Shown: positions 7,956 to 15,767, counted from the first letter of the stretch. The stretch is 64,000 nucleotides of DNA from Candidatus Woesearchaeota archaeon (GCA_016192905.1 JACPTG010000001.1:37005-101004); one strand, 5' to 3'. The notes: generated by a model from the sequence alone, not told the origin. Made by a program: numbers and translations.

Positions 7956-8435
7956 ATGCCTAAAATGGGGCTGGTAGAAGTATTCGCGCGGCTTAATTAC
8001 CCGCATCTTCTTGATACCATTGAGCTGTTAGGGTACACTGCAAGAGACTTTGCATGGGTGCATCTTGAGGCAGGCAAAAGCGGGCTGGAGGGGGCTGTGC
8101 TGAACTTTGAAACTGGCTGCCTTGAGCTCAGCCTGGGCAGCTCAGGAGCCTTTAATCCTGACATGGATATTGAGGCAGACGCAATTCTGAAGCCAGTAAA
8201 AAAGCTCTTTAACGGCTGGAGGAAATCTCCAAATGGCGGCCTTGAAGTCAGCATTGCCTGCAAAAGGGGCGTGAAGCCGCTCAGCATAACAGCCCAAAGT
8301 GACGGAACAATTAACATACCTTTTGACGCCCTTCCTCTGACAGCCAAAAAGCCCCTTGAAACAGCCTATGTAATAGCCATGCTGGGCCAATTCATGTACG
8401 ACTGGACGCCTTCTTACAGAACAAACTTCGCCTAA
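7956..8435 (+). CDS. Conserved-looking soluble protein of unknown function
   Basis: 159 residues, probably mixed alpha/beta, with no Cys ligands, signal peptide or recognisable motif apart from repeated short strands (GAVLNFETGCLELSL, GGLEVSIACKRGVKPLSIT). It starts 25 bp after the preceding membrane-protein gene on the same strand, so cotranscription is likely. Confidence 0.6.
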   Translation: MPKMGLVEVFARLNYPHLLDTIELLGYTARDFAWVHLEAGKSGLEGAVLNFETGCLELSLGSSGAFNPDMDIEADAILKPVKKLFNGWRKSPNGGLEVSIACKRGVKPLSITAQSDGTINIPFDALPLTAKKPLETAYVIAMLGQFMYDWTPSYRTNFA

Positions 8436-8457
8436 GCGCCATTAGGCGAAGTGTATT

Positions 8458-8928
8458 TTACCGCATATTTGGACAGTCGCGGAGGAAGTACCTGTTTCCG
8501 GCTGAGTCATACGCAACGCGTGCTTCCACCAACCTGTTGGCCCTGGTCGCATAATCAACTAATCTGACAACCTGCTCAGTCTCAAGGGCGCATAAGCCCC
8601 TCTCATTCGTAAGAATAATGTTATTCAAATCAGGATTGCTTTGCAGCGGAGTTACAGGCCTGACCATCCAGGCGTCACCCTCAATCTTATGGCCATCCAC
8701 AACTTTTCCAGAGCCTAAATACGTGCCACCGCGGAAGGATATCCTTTCCTCAACATCCCTGAACCTGACAACAGGCTTGCCTGCATCAACCGTGTAGCCG
8801 TTTTTAGGAATAGTCGGAGGCTGTACATTGTTGCCTGTGCGAAGGTTGGGAAGCTCACAGCCGCCCAAATACCAGCCTCCTATTATGCCTGCAACCACGC
8901 CACCCAATATTGCTGTTCTTAGGCTCAT
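8458..8928 (-). CDS. Membrane-anchored exported protein, possible lipoprotein
   Basis: From the ATG at 8928 (TATA GTATATAAAC about 25 bp upstream) the protein has 156 residues. The N-terminus is a hydrophobic Gly-rich helix (AILGGVVAGIIGGWYLGG) followed at once by Cys, resembling a lipobox. The remaining domain is polar, beta-rich and unrecognised (VRFRDVEERISFRGGTYLG). The upstream extension to 8976 is rejected because it would include the TATA box. Confidence 0.65.
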   Translation of the reverse strand: MSLRTAILGGVVAGIIGGWYLGGCELPNLRTGNNVQPPTIPKNGYTVDAGKPVVRFRDVEERISFRGGTYLGSGKVVDGHKIEGDAWMVRPVTPLQSNPDLNNIILTNERGLCALETEQVVRLVDYATRANRLVEARVAYDSAGNRYFLRDCPNMR

Positions 8929-9037
8929 ACCATATCCATGCAGGCACAAGTATATAAACTTTTCTATTTTAACCACTCTTTAATGACAAAGCAGCTGAAC
9001 CGAGCATTTTAAATAAGGGTTCGTTTAAGGAAAATAG

Positions 9038-9874
9038 ATGAACCTGCAGCAGCTTGAGACAGAGCTGAAGCTAAGGAACTTCAGTCCGCGAACAGTCAAG
9101 GCATACCTCTTCTACAACAGCAAATTCCTGGAATACTGCAAAAAGGAACCTGAGCAGGTTACTGAAGATGACGTTAAAGGCTACATGGCGCACTTAATAT
9201 CAGAGAAAAAGGCGGCGGCAAGCTCAATTATCCTGGTCAAGGCCTCCCTGAAGTTCCTTTACGACGAGCATATGCACAAGGGCATAGTTTCCTTCAAGCC
9301 GCCCAAGGTTGACAAGAGGCTGCCGACAGTGCTTTCCAGGGAAGAGGTAAAGAAACTGATAGAGGCGGCAGGCTCGGCAAAAAGCAGGCTGATTCTGGAA
9401 ATGCTGTATTCATCTGGCCTAAGGTTATCAGAATGCGTAAACCTGAAAGTCCAGGACCTGGAGCTGCCGCAGAAGATGGGCTGGGTGAGGCATGGCAAAG
9501 GGGGGAAGGACAGGATGATAATACTCGCCGAACACCTTATCGGCGATTTCGGGCAGTATCTTTTGTCCAAGAAGGCAGAGGAGCACCTGTTCACGAACAA
9601 AAAGGGCAGCGCACTGACGCCGAGGAACATACAGAAGATAGTTAAGAACTGCGCCAGAAAGGCCGGAATATCAAAAAAAGTCAGCCCGCACACGCTCAGG
9701 CACTCCTTTGCGACACACCTGCTTGAGTCCGGGACAGACCTTAGGAAAATCCAGGAATTGCTTGGGCATTCAAACCTGCAGACCACGCAAATCTACACAA
9801 AAGTGTCGACTGAGGAGCTAAAAAAAGTGAAGAGCCCGCTTGACATGATTGAGGCTGCGCCTATAGCTAAATAA
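9038..9874 (+). CDS. xerA: XerA-type tyrosine recombinase
   Basis: This site-specific recombinase resolves chromosome dimers in archaea by acting at a dif site. The 278-residue protein has the N-terminal SAM-like DNA-binding domain (1-85) and a catalytic domain with all expected residues: Arg in SSGLRLSE, Lys in GKGGKDR, H-x-x-R in HTLRHSF, His in LLGHSN and the nucleophile in TTQIYTKV. Length and motifs match chromosomal XerA rather than viral integrases. The TATA box TTTTAAATAAG lies about 27 bp upstream. A pair of palindromes lies 800 bp downstream. Confidence 0.92.
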   Translation: MNLQQLETELKLRNFSPRTVKAYLFYNSKFLEYCKKEPEQVTEDDVKGYMAHLISEKKAAASSIILVKASLKFLYDEHMHKGIVSFKPPKVDKRLPTVLSREEVKKLIEAAGSAKSRLILEMLYSSGLRLSECVNLKVQDLELPQKMGWVRHGKGGKDRMIILAEHLIGDFGQYLLSKKAEEHLFTNKKGSALTPRNIQKIVKNCARKAGISKKVSPHTLRHSFATHLLESGTDLRKIQELLGHSNLQTTQIYTKVSTEELKKVKSPLDMIEAAPIAK

Positions 9875-10035
9875 TTTGATAAATTATTAAAGTGTTTAAC
9901 TGCAAAGGTTTTCAATGCCATCACCCACACGGGATTTAGGCACCAGAAAAAAGGCTTTGAAAAAGTGAGGCTTTGATGGCAAGCTGGCTCGCGGACACAA
10001 AGCTTAAATATATGTATATTCATATGAATATGTAT

Positions 10036-10272
10036 ATGGCAAGGACAATAATGGTATCCAACAAGTGCTATGAGGAGCTCAAGAAGCGGAAAGGCGACAA
10101 CAAGAGCTTCAGCGACGTGATAATTGAAGGCCTGACCAAAGCACCGAAGACAGGAGAGGGCCTAAGGAAATTCCTTGGCGTCCTGAAGGACGACAAAGAG
10201 TATGATGAAATAATGGCGAAATCGAAAAAGATGTGGGCTGAATGGAAGGAAAAGGCCAAAGAGTATGCTTAG
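10036..10272 (+). CDS. vapB: VapB-type antitoxin
   Basis: A 78-residue protein with an N-terminal short strand and ribbon-helix-helix-like region (RTIMVSNKCYEELKKRK) and a basic amphipathic tail (KKMWAEWKEKAKEYA), matching archaeal VapB/UPF0330-like antitoxins that bind VapC and their own promoter. A cluster of in-frame ATGs (10030, 10036) follows the TATA box TTAAATATA by about 25 bp; the inner one is chosen. It overlaps the toxin gene by 31 bp. Confidence 0.8.
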   Translation: MARTIMVSNKCYEELKKRKGDNKSFSDVIIEGLTKAPKTGEGLRKFLGVLKDDKEYDEIMAKSKKMWAEWKEKAKEYA

Positions 10273-10628
10273 ACACAGATGCAGCAATCTGCATGATAAA
10301 AGAACTGCCTGGCGCTGAGAGACTCTTGGCTGCCATCGCTTACAAGGAAATATTCATGTCCTCGGTAACAGTATTTGAGCTTACGCTGAGAAAAAGCAAC
10401 CTGAAAATCGCTGAGGATTTCATATCAGGCACACAAGTTCTAAGTTTTAACGAGAGGGAAGCAAAAATAGCAAGCAGTCTGGAAAAGGGGCTTTCAGACA
10501 GAGGCCTGACGATTGGCTGGAAAGACCTTTTCATAGCAGCCACGGCAATGGCAAATGACTGCGAACTGGCGACGCTGAACAGAAAGGACTTTGAGAACAT
10601 TCCAGGGCTTAGGCTGGTTGAATTCTAG
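10242..10628 (+). CDS. vapC: VapC-type PIN-domain toxin ribonuclease
   Basis: PIN-domain endoribonuclease, toxin of the pair with the overlapping VapB gene. The acidic residues appear in order: Asp in CLDTDAAI, Glu in SVTVFELTLR, Asp in WKDLFIAATA and the last acidic in LNRKDFENI. Length 128 is usual. The start at 10242 lies inside vapB; the closer ATG at 10265 is out of frame, so the overlap is needed. Confidence 0.87.
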   Translation: MEGKGQRVCLDTDAAICMIKELPGAERLLAAIAYKEIFMSSVTVFELTLRKSNLKIAEDFISGTQVLSFNEREAKIASSLEKGLSDRGLTIGWKDLFIAATAMANDCELATLNRKDFENIPGLRLVEF

Positions 10629-10646
10629 ATGGGTTGAAGTATAGAC

Positions 10647-10732
10647 AACTGCGCAGGATATGTGACTTATGTGCGCAGTTCTAATCTGGTAAACTGCGGG
10701 TCAAAGCGTCACATAATCCACGCAGTTTACCA
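10647..10732. repeat. Two adjacent palindromes
   Basis: AACTGCGCA (10647-10655) pairs perfectly with TGCGCAGTT (10672-10680), and TGGTAAACTGCG (10687-10698) pairs perfectly with CGCAGTTTACCA (10721-10732). The loops are also related: GGATATGTGAC in the first is nearly complementary to GTCACATAATCC in the second. The site lies between convergent genes. Terminator, protein-binding site or recombination site are all possible. Confidence 0.8.
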
Positions 10733-10743
10733 TATTAACAGAA

Positions 10744-11307
10744 TCAATTCTGCACAAACAAATTATGCTTCTCAGCGCCGTGGATTTCCTGGAGTATCCT
10801 CTTTGCGACGCAGTTGGCCGGGTCAGGGATGAGCTTAACCCGCGCCTTCAGGTCATCAAAGCCATCAAAGGGCTTGGCCTTCCTTTCATCAAGAACCTCC
10901 CACATGCGCTTCTTGCCTATGCCTGGAATAAGCTCAATTGAATGCATCCTTGTGCTCAAGGGCTGGGCTGTGTTGAAAAAGTCCACGAAGCGCTTTTCGC
11001 TCTTCCTGATTATGTCACGCACTGCAAATTCAAGCTCGGCCCTGGCAGTTGGGGTGAGCTTTGACGGCGCAAGCCTTCCGTTGATGTGGTGAATATGCTC
11101 CCGCTTGCCATCGCCAATGTACACCTCGGCCATGGGCTGAATCCTGACATCCTTCTTTGGAACAAGCTCAAGCAGGACAAAATGCTCTTTTCCAAGAGCC
11201 TGGACAATAGGCGTCTTCATGTGGCTTGGCCTGGTGTCCATTGGATAGCCATTGGGCAAAAAGTCCAGCACTACCGCTTCCTCCTCGTGAATCGTCCTGT
11301 CCATCAT
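10744..11307 (-). CDS. DUF655 family protein with helix-hairpin-helix
   Basis: The N-terminal half carries the family pattern VLDFLPNGYPMDTRPSHMKTP, and FVLLELVPKKD, an OB-like RNA-binding region. The C-terminal part has a helix-hairpin-helix (IELIPGIGKKRMWEVLDER). In archaea this gene usually follows rpl21e and rpoF, as it does here, and is thought to act in rRNA or translation-linked processes; its exact job is unknown. KsgA, the common next gene, is absent. Confidence 0.88.
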   Translation of the reverse strand: MMDRTIHEEEAVVLDFLPNGYPMDTRPSHMKTPIVQALGKEHFVLLELVPKKDVRIQPMAEVYIGDGKREHIHHINGRLAPSKLTPTARAELEFAVRDIIRKSEKRFVDFFNTAQPLSTRMHSIELIPGIGKKRMWEVLDERKAKPFDGFDDLKARVKLIPDPANCVAKRILQEIHGAEKHNLFVQN

Positions 11308-11343
11308 GGCCGAGAAAATGGATGAGCTTATATAAAGGTTGCG

Positions 11344-11691
11344 TCACTTGCCAGTAACTTCCCTGACTGCGTCAACAATCTTCTTGACATTGTCATTGCT
11401 CACTGTTATGGTATAGCCCTGCAAAAGCAGCTTAAGGTCGTTCGCATCCACTGGAAGAATGTCTATTATCTTGCTGATGTGAATATCCTTAAGCCTCGGA
11501 ACATTCAGCTTTGCCAGCTTGTCTGCGAGCTCAGCAGCCTGCTTTGGAGCCAGTACCTCAAAAGAGGAAATGTATTCCTCAGTCCTGGTAACCCTGAAGC
11601 CTGGCTCAGGGTCCCGCTTCCTAATCCTTGCAACGCCCTCGCGAAGCTCAGACATCGTAATAGGCGTCTCAGAGATGACAGTGGGCTGCAT
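11344..11691 (-). CDS. rpoF: RNA polymerase subunit Rpo4 (F)
   Basis: Rpo4 forms the stalk of archaeal RNA polymerase with Rpo7. The 115-residue protein shows the HRDC-like helical domain (ELREGVARIRKRDP, TEEYISSFEVLAP, DANDLKLLLQGYTI) typical of the family. It overlaps the L21e gene by one base and precedes DUF655, the conserved archaeal order. Confidence 0.9.
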   Translation of the reverse strand: MQPTVISETPITMSELREGVARIRKRDPEPGFRVTRTEEYISSFEVLAPKQAAELADKLAKLNVPRLKDIHISKIIDILPVDANDLKLLLQGYTITVSNDNVKKIVDAVREVTGK

Positions 11692-11981
11692 TATAACCTC
11701 GCAAGATGAACCGGGTTCACTATAACAAGCTTTTCCTTCCCGCCGTCACTCACAGAAACCTCACAACACCTTCCGCGCTTTCCAACCACGAGCCCGGTCT
11801 TCCCCCTGAACCTCCTGAAAAACAGGCCATTGTGATAAGACGGCTCTGCAGAAAAAACAACCCTATCCCCTGCCTTAAGTGACTGGGTAAGAGCCCTCAA
11901 GGGATATTTTCCCCTGAGCGAAGCAGGCTTTGTCATCTGCTTCCTTGTCTTCCTGCGCAAAGAGCCAATACGCTTGGTCAT
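11691..11981 (-). CDS. rpl21e: Ribosomal protein L21e
   Basis: A 96-residue large-subunit protein with a basic N-terminus (TKRIGSLRRKTRKQM), the SH3-like barrel core (LKAGDRVVFSAEPSYHNGL) and GKTGLVVGKRGRCCEV, as expected for archaeal/eukaryotic L21e. The TATA box CTTTAAATAAG lies about 25-30 bp upstream of the ATG. First gene of the L21e-rpoF-DUF655 operon. Confidence 0.94.
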   Translation of the reverse strand: MTKRIGSLRRKTRKQMTKPASLRGKYPLRALTQSLKAGDRVVFSAEPSYHNGLFFRRFRGKTGLVVGKRGRCCEVSVSDGGKEKLVIVNPVHLARL

Positions 11982-12131
11982 AAAGGAAGGGGCAAGCAGG
12001 CGCTTATTTAAAGGTATCGCAAACCGGCTCTGTCTAATTTGAGGGACTTTTAACCTTGTTCAGCTTGCTTGTCGCTTGCGGGACTTTAAGGCTATTTGAA
12101 AGCAAGGTTTCCCACCTGTTACCTTCAACCC

Positions 12132-12278
12132 CTATTCCGCATCTGTCAGCAGTGGTTTGATTGTGATTTCCAACTCTTGCCCAGTTTGCAAGTTCCATTT
12201 TTTTATGAGCTTGGCTGGTATAGTAACAACATAACTATTGCCTGTTTTCCATATTTTAGTGTCAATTTCTCGCTTCAC
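12132..12278 (-). CDS. AbrB/MazE-like antitoxin-type DNA-binding protein
   Basis: A 48-residue frame starting with GTG matches the SpoVT/AbrB swapped-hairpin fold: KIWKTGNSYVVTIPAKLIKK then WNLQTGQELEITI. Such proteins are antitoxins or transition-state regulators. TTTATATA on the minus strand (12300-12308) places the start site at the GTG. No toxin gene lies downstream in this direction, so it may be an orphan; the divergent pair at 12.4 kb is another possible partner. Confidence 0.7.
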   Translation of the reverse strand: MKREIDTKIWKTGNSYVVTIPAKLIKKWNLQTGQELEITIKPLLTDAE

Positions 12279-12420
12279 ATTTACATTGTAAATACATTTA
12301 ATATATAAATGTTGTCCTTAGTAACAATAGAAAAATATTTAAACTCGTAAAGCAAAATATTGCACAAGTAGACGAAATATTTATATAAAGATATTAGGCA
12401 GCGCCAAAGGGTGATGTAGA

Positions 12421-12663
12421 ATGACTATCATTGGACAAAAGATATTTAAGACTGTAAAGCGGATAGACAAGCTTCCATTAGAGGTAAGACTGGCTCTGGA
12501 AAAGAAAGGTATTTTTGATGGGCTGGTTATCTTTTCAGGAGTAGAAAATTCTCCAAGGGAGTTAACATTGGTTGAACAATCTTTTAAGTTACCCTCCCAA
12601 TTTTTAGATGAAGCTTTCCAAGAATCTTCTCAAGAACTTGCCTCTAAATTGACAAGAAGGTGA
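12421..12663 (+). CDS. Small protein, possible antitoxin of an AT-rich pair
   Basis: 80 residues, helical, no recognised domain (KIFKTVKRIDKLPLEVRLAL near the N-terminus). Promoter TTTATATAAAG at about 12379-12389 and Shine-Dalgarno GGGTGATG precede the ATG. It shares a GTGA overlap with the next gene and the pair is visibly richer in A/T than its surroundings, which suggests acquisition. The antitoxin idea rests only on size, coupling and order. Confidence 0.6.
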   Translation: MTIIGQKIFKTVKRIDKLPLEVRLALEKKGIFDGLVIFSGVENSPRELTLVEQSFKLPSQFLDEAFQESSQELASKLTRR

Positions 12664-13118
12664 TTGGAACGAATTCCGATACGCTTTTTGTTTTTGATGA
12701 TTCAATCATAGGTGAACTTAAAAGAACACGGGATAATTTCAAACAAATAATTGATTATTTAACCTTTCAAAATAGTGTAGGAACTATAACTATTGGATGT
12801 TGGAAAAAAATTGAAGAGTCATCTTTACCGCCACAGGCAATAAATCTCCTTAGAGGACACTTAAGTGATATAAGGCATTTTAATGGAACAGGAGAAATAG
12901 TTGATGAAGTGATAAAATTGTGCAATTATGAATCCCAGCTTAAAGAGGTTATTCTTGTTAGTCAAAAAGAATATCCTCAAAATTGCTTCTCGGGAGCTTT
13001 AAAGCCAAAATCTTTTTTGGAACTTGCAGGAGATATACAGCGAGATAAAGAATTTTTCTTTTGGCGTTCTCTTGAACTTTGGAAAATACAGAAATTTAAA
13101 GGCAAAAATTCTGAATAA
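12660..13118 (+). CDS. Unknown protein, possible toxin of an AT-rich pair
   Basis: 152 residues beginning with GTG within the preceding stop (GTGA). The N-terminus has a strand rich in acidic residues (TLFVFDDSIIGELKRTRDNF), somewhat PIN-like, and the C-terminus is Phe/Lys-rich. I do not recognise the family. Two-gene coupling with a small upstream partner, low GC and isolation from other operons fit a toxin-antitoxin or defence role, but this is inference. Confidence 0.55.
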   Translation: MIGTNSDTLFVFDDSIIGELKRTRDNFKQIIDYLTFQNSVGTITIGCWKKIEESSLPPQAINLLRGHLSDIRHFNGTGEIVDEVIKLCNYESQLKEVILVSQKEYPQNCFSGALKPKSFLELAGDIQRDKEFFFWRSLELWKIQKFKGKNSE

Positions 13119-13243
13119 TTCTTTTTCAAACTTAAGTCCCGCTTACGACACTAATCCTTGCGTCCCGAATCTGCGACAAAGCCTCGCAAGCCAATGGTTG
13201 GTTGTTAAAATCAAGCTTCGCACTTAAAAGGAACGTTACCTTA

Positions 13244-13354
13244 TAGCAGGCTGTGGCTGCCTTGGTTTCACCAGCCCTTTCGGGGGATTCGCCAATGTGT
13301 ACGGCTTGGAGTTCACTGGTTTGCAATGTTTACGGAATTGAAGGAGTCAGCCGG
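13244..13354 (-). repeat. Structured intergenic repeat, copy G
   Basis: The reverse complement of this stretch reads CCGGCTGACTCC ... CAGTGAACTCCAAGCCGTACAC ... CCCCGAAAGGG ... CAGCCACAGCCTGCTA and matches copy C block by block. Here the 5' part is shortened. In its own direction it lies downstream of the minus-strand vapBC genes, so the element occurs in both orientations relative to the window. Confidence 0.8.
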
Positions 13355-13368
13355 ATTACATAGCTGAA

Positions 13369-13452
13369 CTATCTTCCTGTCCTTCTTCGCCTGCGCGCCT
13401 TTTTCGGGGATCTCTTTGGTTTCTTAGCCGGCTTCCTGGCGGGCCTTAGCAA
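13369..13452 (-). pseudogene. Remnant of a basic C-terminal tail like that of the DUF5752 protein
   Basis: Reading the minus strand gives a Lys/Arg/Pro/Ala-rich tail ending RRRTGR-stop, the same ending as the DUF5752 gene at 14.2 kb, and the last 20 bases at DNA level (CTATCTTCCTGTCCTTCTTC) are identical. No upstream part of the gene is present. The vapBC pair lies between the remnant and the intact gene. Confidence 0.55.
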
Positions 13453-13471
13453 GGATTGAAGGTGCAACAGG

Positions 13472-13912
13472 CTAAGGCTTCCTGAAAGGGTTTATTGCCC
13501 TGATACCCTCTATCCTGCTGAAGGCTGCATCCTCAGTGTAGATTACGGTAAGCCCGTTTTCAAGAACAGTTGAAGCAAGCAGAGCATCCCAAAAATGCAC
13601 TTTGTGCTTTTCTGAAATTTCCAATGCCCTGAAGATGGTGGTGCTGCCGTAGGCTAGTATTTGGATTGCATTTGAAGCCAGCAACTCCTCGACTGTTTCC
13701 CGCACCTGTCGATATTCCAGCCCGAACTTGTTAAGGGCAACATCAGAAAATTCTCCAACATTCTGCAGTGAAACCGCCAGGCTTGTTTTTCCGGAGAAGC
13801 AATCAGCCATCAATCTGACAGCTTCCTGCCTTTTTTGAGAATCCTCAGCATACGCATAAACAAGCACATTAGTGTCAATAAGTGCTGGACTGCTTTCCAA
13901 GCCGTGCCTCAT
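13472..13912 (-). CDS. vapC: VapC-type PIN-domain toxin ribonuclease
   Basis: From the ATG at 13912 the protein has 146 residues with PIN acidic positions in SPALIDTNVLVYAY, QNVGEFSDVAL and HFWDALLASTV, and a late acidic pair in YTEDAAF. The longer frame from 14074 is rejected because it runs through vapB in another frame. It overlaps the VapB gene by 38 bp, as in the other pairs here. Confidence 0.88.
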   Translation of the reverse strand: MRHGLESSPALIDTNVLVYAYAEDSQKRQEAVRLMADCFSGKTSLAVSLQNVGEFSDVALNKFGLEYRQVRETVEELLASNAIQILAYGSTTIFRALEISEKHKVHFWDALLASTVLENGLTVIYTEDAAFSRIEGIRAINPFRKP

Positions 13913-14144
13913 ATGCCTCTTCACGCCTGAACCTATAATCCCTGCCAACAGAGTACATCCCTGTTTCGAGCCTTGCCAACGCCCTCTTCTTAAGCTCATC
14001 AGCCCTTTTTTCGCTAATCCACTGTTCAACTGCTTCCTCAATAGCCCTGCCAAGCTTTCCCTTGCCCTCCCCAAGCCTTTCCTTTACCGCCAGACGAAAC
14101 TTCCTTTCAGTTTCATCCTTTAAACTGATGGTTACAGTTCCCAT
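13875..14144 (-). CDS. vapB: VapB-type antitoxin
   Basis: 89 residues with an N-terminal ribbon-helix-helix (TVTISLKDETERKFRLAVKE) and a Lys/Glu-rich linker leading to the VapC-binding tail. A TATA-like TTTAAATAAACC lies about 20-30 bp upstream on this strand. Partner of the overlapping VapC. Confidence 0.85.
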   Translation of the reverse strand: MGTVTISLKDETERKFRLAVKERLGEGKGKLGRAIEEAVEQWISEKRADELKKRALARLETGMYSVGRDYRFRREEAYEARLGKQSSTY

Positions 14145-14197
14145 GGATACATTTAGACTAAGGGTTTATTTAAATGTTTCGTTGCTCAAATAAACGC

Positions 14198-14602
14198 CTA
14201 TCTTCCTGTCCTTCTTCGCGCCTTTTTAAGCGCGCGCCTCCTGGCCGGGGCCTTCTTCGCCGGCGCTTTCCTCACAGGGATTTTCTTAAGCGGCTTCTTC
14301 ACTGCCTTCCTCAGCTCCTCAACCCGCTCGGTTATTTTTCGAACCAAAGTATCACGCGTCTTAATCCTTGAAATCTCCCTGGCAAGCTCCCTGTCATTAA
14401 TGATCTCCCTAATCCAGTTCTCAAAATCATTCTTGTCCCTGTTGACATGGTAACGGAAAACCTCATCGGTAACCCTTCCAAGAGCCCTTGAAAGCTCATC
14501 AAGGCTCTTCAGCTGCTCATTGGTGCACAGCCAGAAGCTGACATTCAGCGGAACCCTTGCGAGAATACGCCTAGCTTCAGTGGCCATAAGGCTCCTTTTC
14601 AT
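14198..14602 (-). CDS. DUF5752-like protein with histone H1-like basic tail
   Basis: Residues about 12-90 carry a pattern seen in DUF5752 proteins (LNVSFWLCTNEQLKSLDELS, YHVNRDKNDFENWI). The last 35 residues are a Lys/Arg/Ala/Pro tail (KKIPVRKAPAKKAPARRR) like histone H1, suggesting DNA or RNA binding. An AAGGGGTG Shine-Dalgarno is 8 bp from the ATG and the TATA box TATATATA is at 14640-14647. The end of this gene is duplicated at 13.4 kb. Confidence 0.75.
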   Translation of the reverse strand: MKRSLMATEARRILARVPLNVSFWLCTNEQLKSLDELSRALGRVTDEVFRYHVNRDKNDFENWIREIINDRELAREISRIKTRDTLVRKITERVEELRKAVKKPLKKIPVRKAPAKKAPARRRALKKARRRTGR

Positions 14603-14708
14603 CTTGACACCCCTTCCAGGAGGAAAAGGCCCGGAACGTATATATATTTTTCTTTCCCACTTTTAGGTGGCAGCGCATGTTTTTATAGAAGCTGAGTGAA
14701 AAACAGGC

Positions 14709-14837
14709 ATGGGCTTCAAGGAATTCTTTTTTGTTGACGCAAAGGATATATGGAACTGGATACTCCTGGCAATAGCACTGCCGCTCCTGTACTGGGGGGT
14801 TACCAGCATTATAAGAGCACTGTCTGTCCAGGGCTGA
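14709..14837 (+). CDS. 42-residue single-pass membrane protein
   Basis: A short polar N-terminus (GFKEFFFVDAKDIWNW) is followed by one helix (ILLAIALPLLYWGVTSII). The TATA-like GTTTTTATAG lies about 25 bp before the ATG. No family is recognised; small membrane peptides often modulate larger complexes, but nothing here points to one. Confidence 0.55.
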   Translation: MGFKEFFFVDAKDIWNWILLAIALPLLYWGVTSIIRALSVQG

Positions 14838-14902
14838 GTATAAAGCATATATTAAATATATGGCAACTTTTATAAAGTCCTCACTAAACAGCATAATTGC
14901 CA

Positions 14903-15046
14903 ATGTTCAACGAGTACAATGAAATCGGATACTTGGAGCCACGATGCCCTACTTGCAAGACTGTCCTGGAGTATGGAACAAACACAGAGTTCAGCGATGA
15001 GCATGAGGCCCATGTATGCCTCGGATGCAACGAAGTTCTGAAGTAG
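14903..15046 (+). CDS. 47-residue zinc-ribbon protein
   Basis: Two Cys pairs, CPTC (15-18) and CLGC (39-42), spaced as in mini zinc ribbons, with an acidic character (FSDEHEAHV between). The TATA box CTTTTATAA lies about 27 bp upstream. Stands alone between the short membrane protein and the next gene. Probable protein or nucleic-acid adaptor; role unknown. Confidence 0.65.
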   Translation: MFNEYNEIGYLEPRCPTCKTVLEYGTNTEFSDEHEAHVCLGCNEVLK

Positions 15047-15111
15047 ATTTTAGTTACTTTTCAGGGGTTAATATAGGAAGATTTAAATAGTGGGTGCCAA
15101 TCCGGATTAGC

Positions 15112-15204
15112 ATGGCGACAGAAGCTCAACCGGGAAAAGAAAGGTATTGCCAGGAGGCTTATCAAAACCGGGCATATTTAAAGAAATCCGGGCAGGGCCG
15201 GTAA
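15112..15204 (+). CDS. Possible 30-residue peptide
   Basis: An ATG about 27 bp after the TATA box ATTTAAATAG opens a 30-codon frame (MATEAQPGKERYCQEAYQNR at the N-terminus). Promoter spacing is right but the peptide shows no motif, and the TATA box may instead serve the next gene with a leader. Confidence 0.3.
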   Translation: MATEAQPGKERYCQEAYQNRAYLKKSGQGR

Positions 15205-15218
15205 ATGGTGGCTGGAGC

Positions 15219-15569
15219 ATGGGCGTATTCTTAACTGGAGAGCAAAGGGAAATCGGGCTGGCGCTTGAGTATCTTAGAAGAGTTAACCATCTTTCCGGGC
15301 TGGAAGCAACCTGCGGTGAACAGATAAGCTGGATAAGGGGTACTCAATTCCAGACATATCTGGATTTGAAGCATGTTTATGCAGCAATGGGCTATCGTTA
15401 CACTCAGCCGCTATGCGAAGTGCTGATGACAGACACCACTACAAGGGGGGCGGAATTAAGAAGGCTTCAGGCAATGTTACAGAAACCTCAGCAAGAAACA
15501 GCGTCAGGCCAGCCCCAGCGAATCGGCATAAGTTTTGGAGAGGCGCCATATCCCCTGAAATATGTGTAG
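15219..15569 (+). CDS. Protein of unknown function
   Basis: From the ATG at 15219 the product has 116 residues (GVFLTGEQREIGLALEYL near the start), soluble and helical, with two Cys. A TATA-like CATATTTAAAG at about 15173-15183 fits a short leader. The longer frame from 15147 would start before that element. No family recognised. Confidence 0.55.
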   Translation: MGVFLTGEQREIGLALEYLRRVNHLSGLEATCGEQISWIRGTQFQTYLDLKHVYAAMGYRYTQPLCEVLMTDTTTRGAELRRLQAMLQKPQQETASGQPQRIGISFGEAPYPLKYV

Positions 15570-15585
15570 TTCATAAGTCCATTTA

Positions 15586-15705
15586 ATGGTTCTGAACTTT
15601 TTCAACGGCGGGCTCTATTGGAGTATTCTAATGGCAAGCCTCCTCCTCATCCAAAAGATAGCTGATGTGGAGGAGCACAAGCCGGCCAGTGATGAAATCA
15701 AATAA
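15586..15705 (+). CDS. Possible 39-residue membrane peptide
   Basis: The frame encodes a hydrophobic first half (FFNGGLYWSILMASLLLI) and a charged tail (ADVEEHKPASDEIK). It ends about 60 bp before the next antitoxin gene. No clear promoter is seen, so support is limited to composition. Confidence 0.35.
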   Translation: MVLNFFNGGLYWSILMASLLLIQKIADVEEHKPASDEIK

Positions 15706-15767
15706 AGCAAAAGTATAAATATGAGTTATCCTAAAAGTATAACTTAAGATTATAGGAGGCTCGTGTT

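Noticed and set aside
10647-10732. Confident assignment as an archaeal dif site
   Set aside because: The arms and spacers do not fit a 28 bp two-arm, 6 bp core layout; only proximity to xerA supports it.
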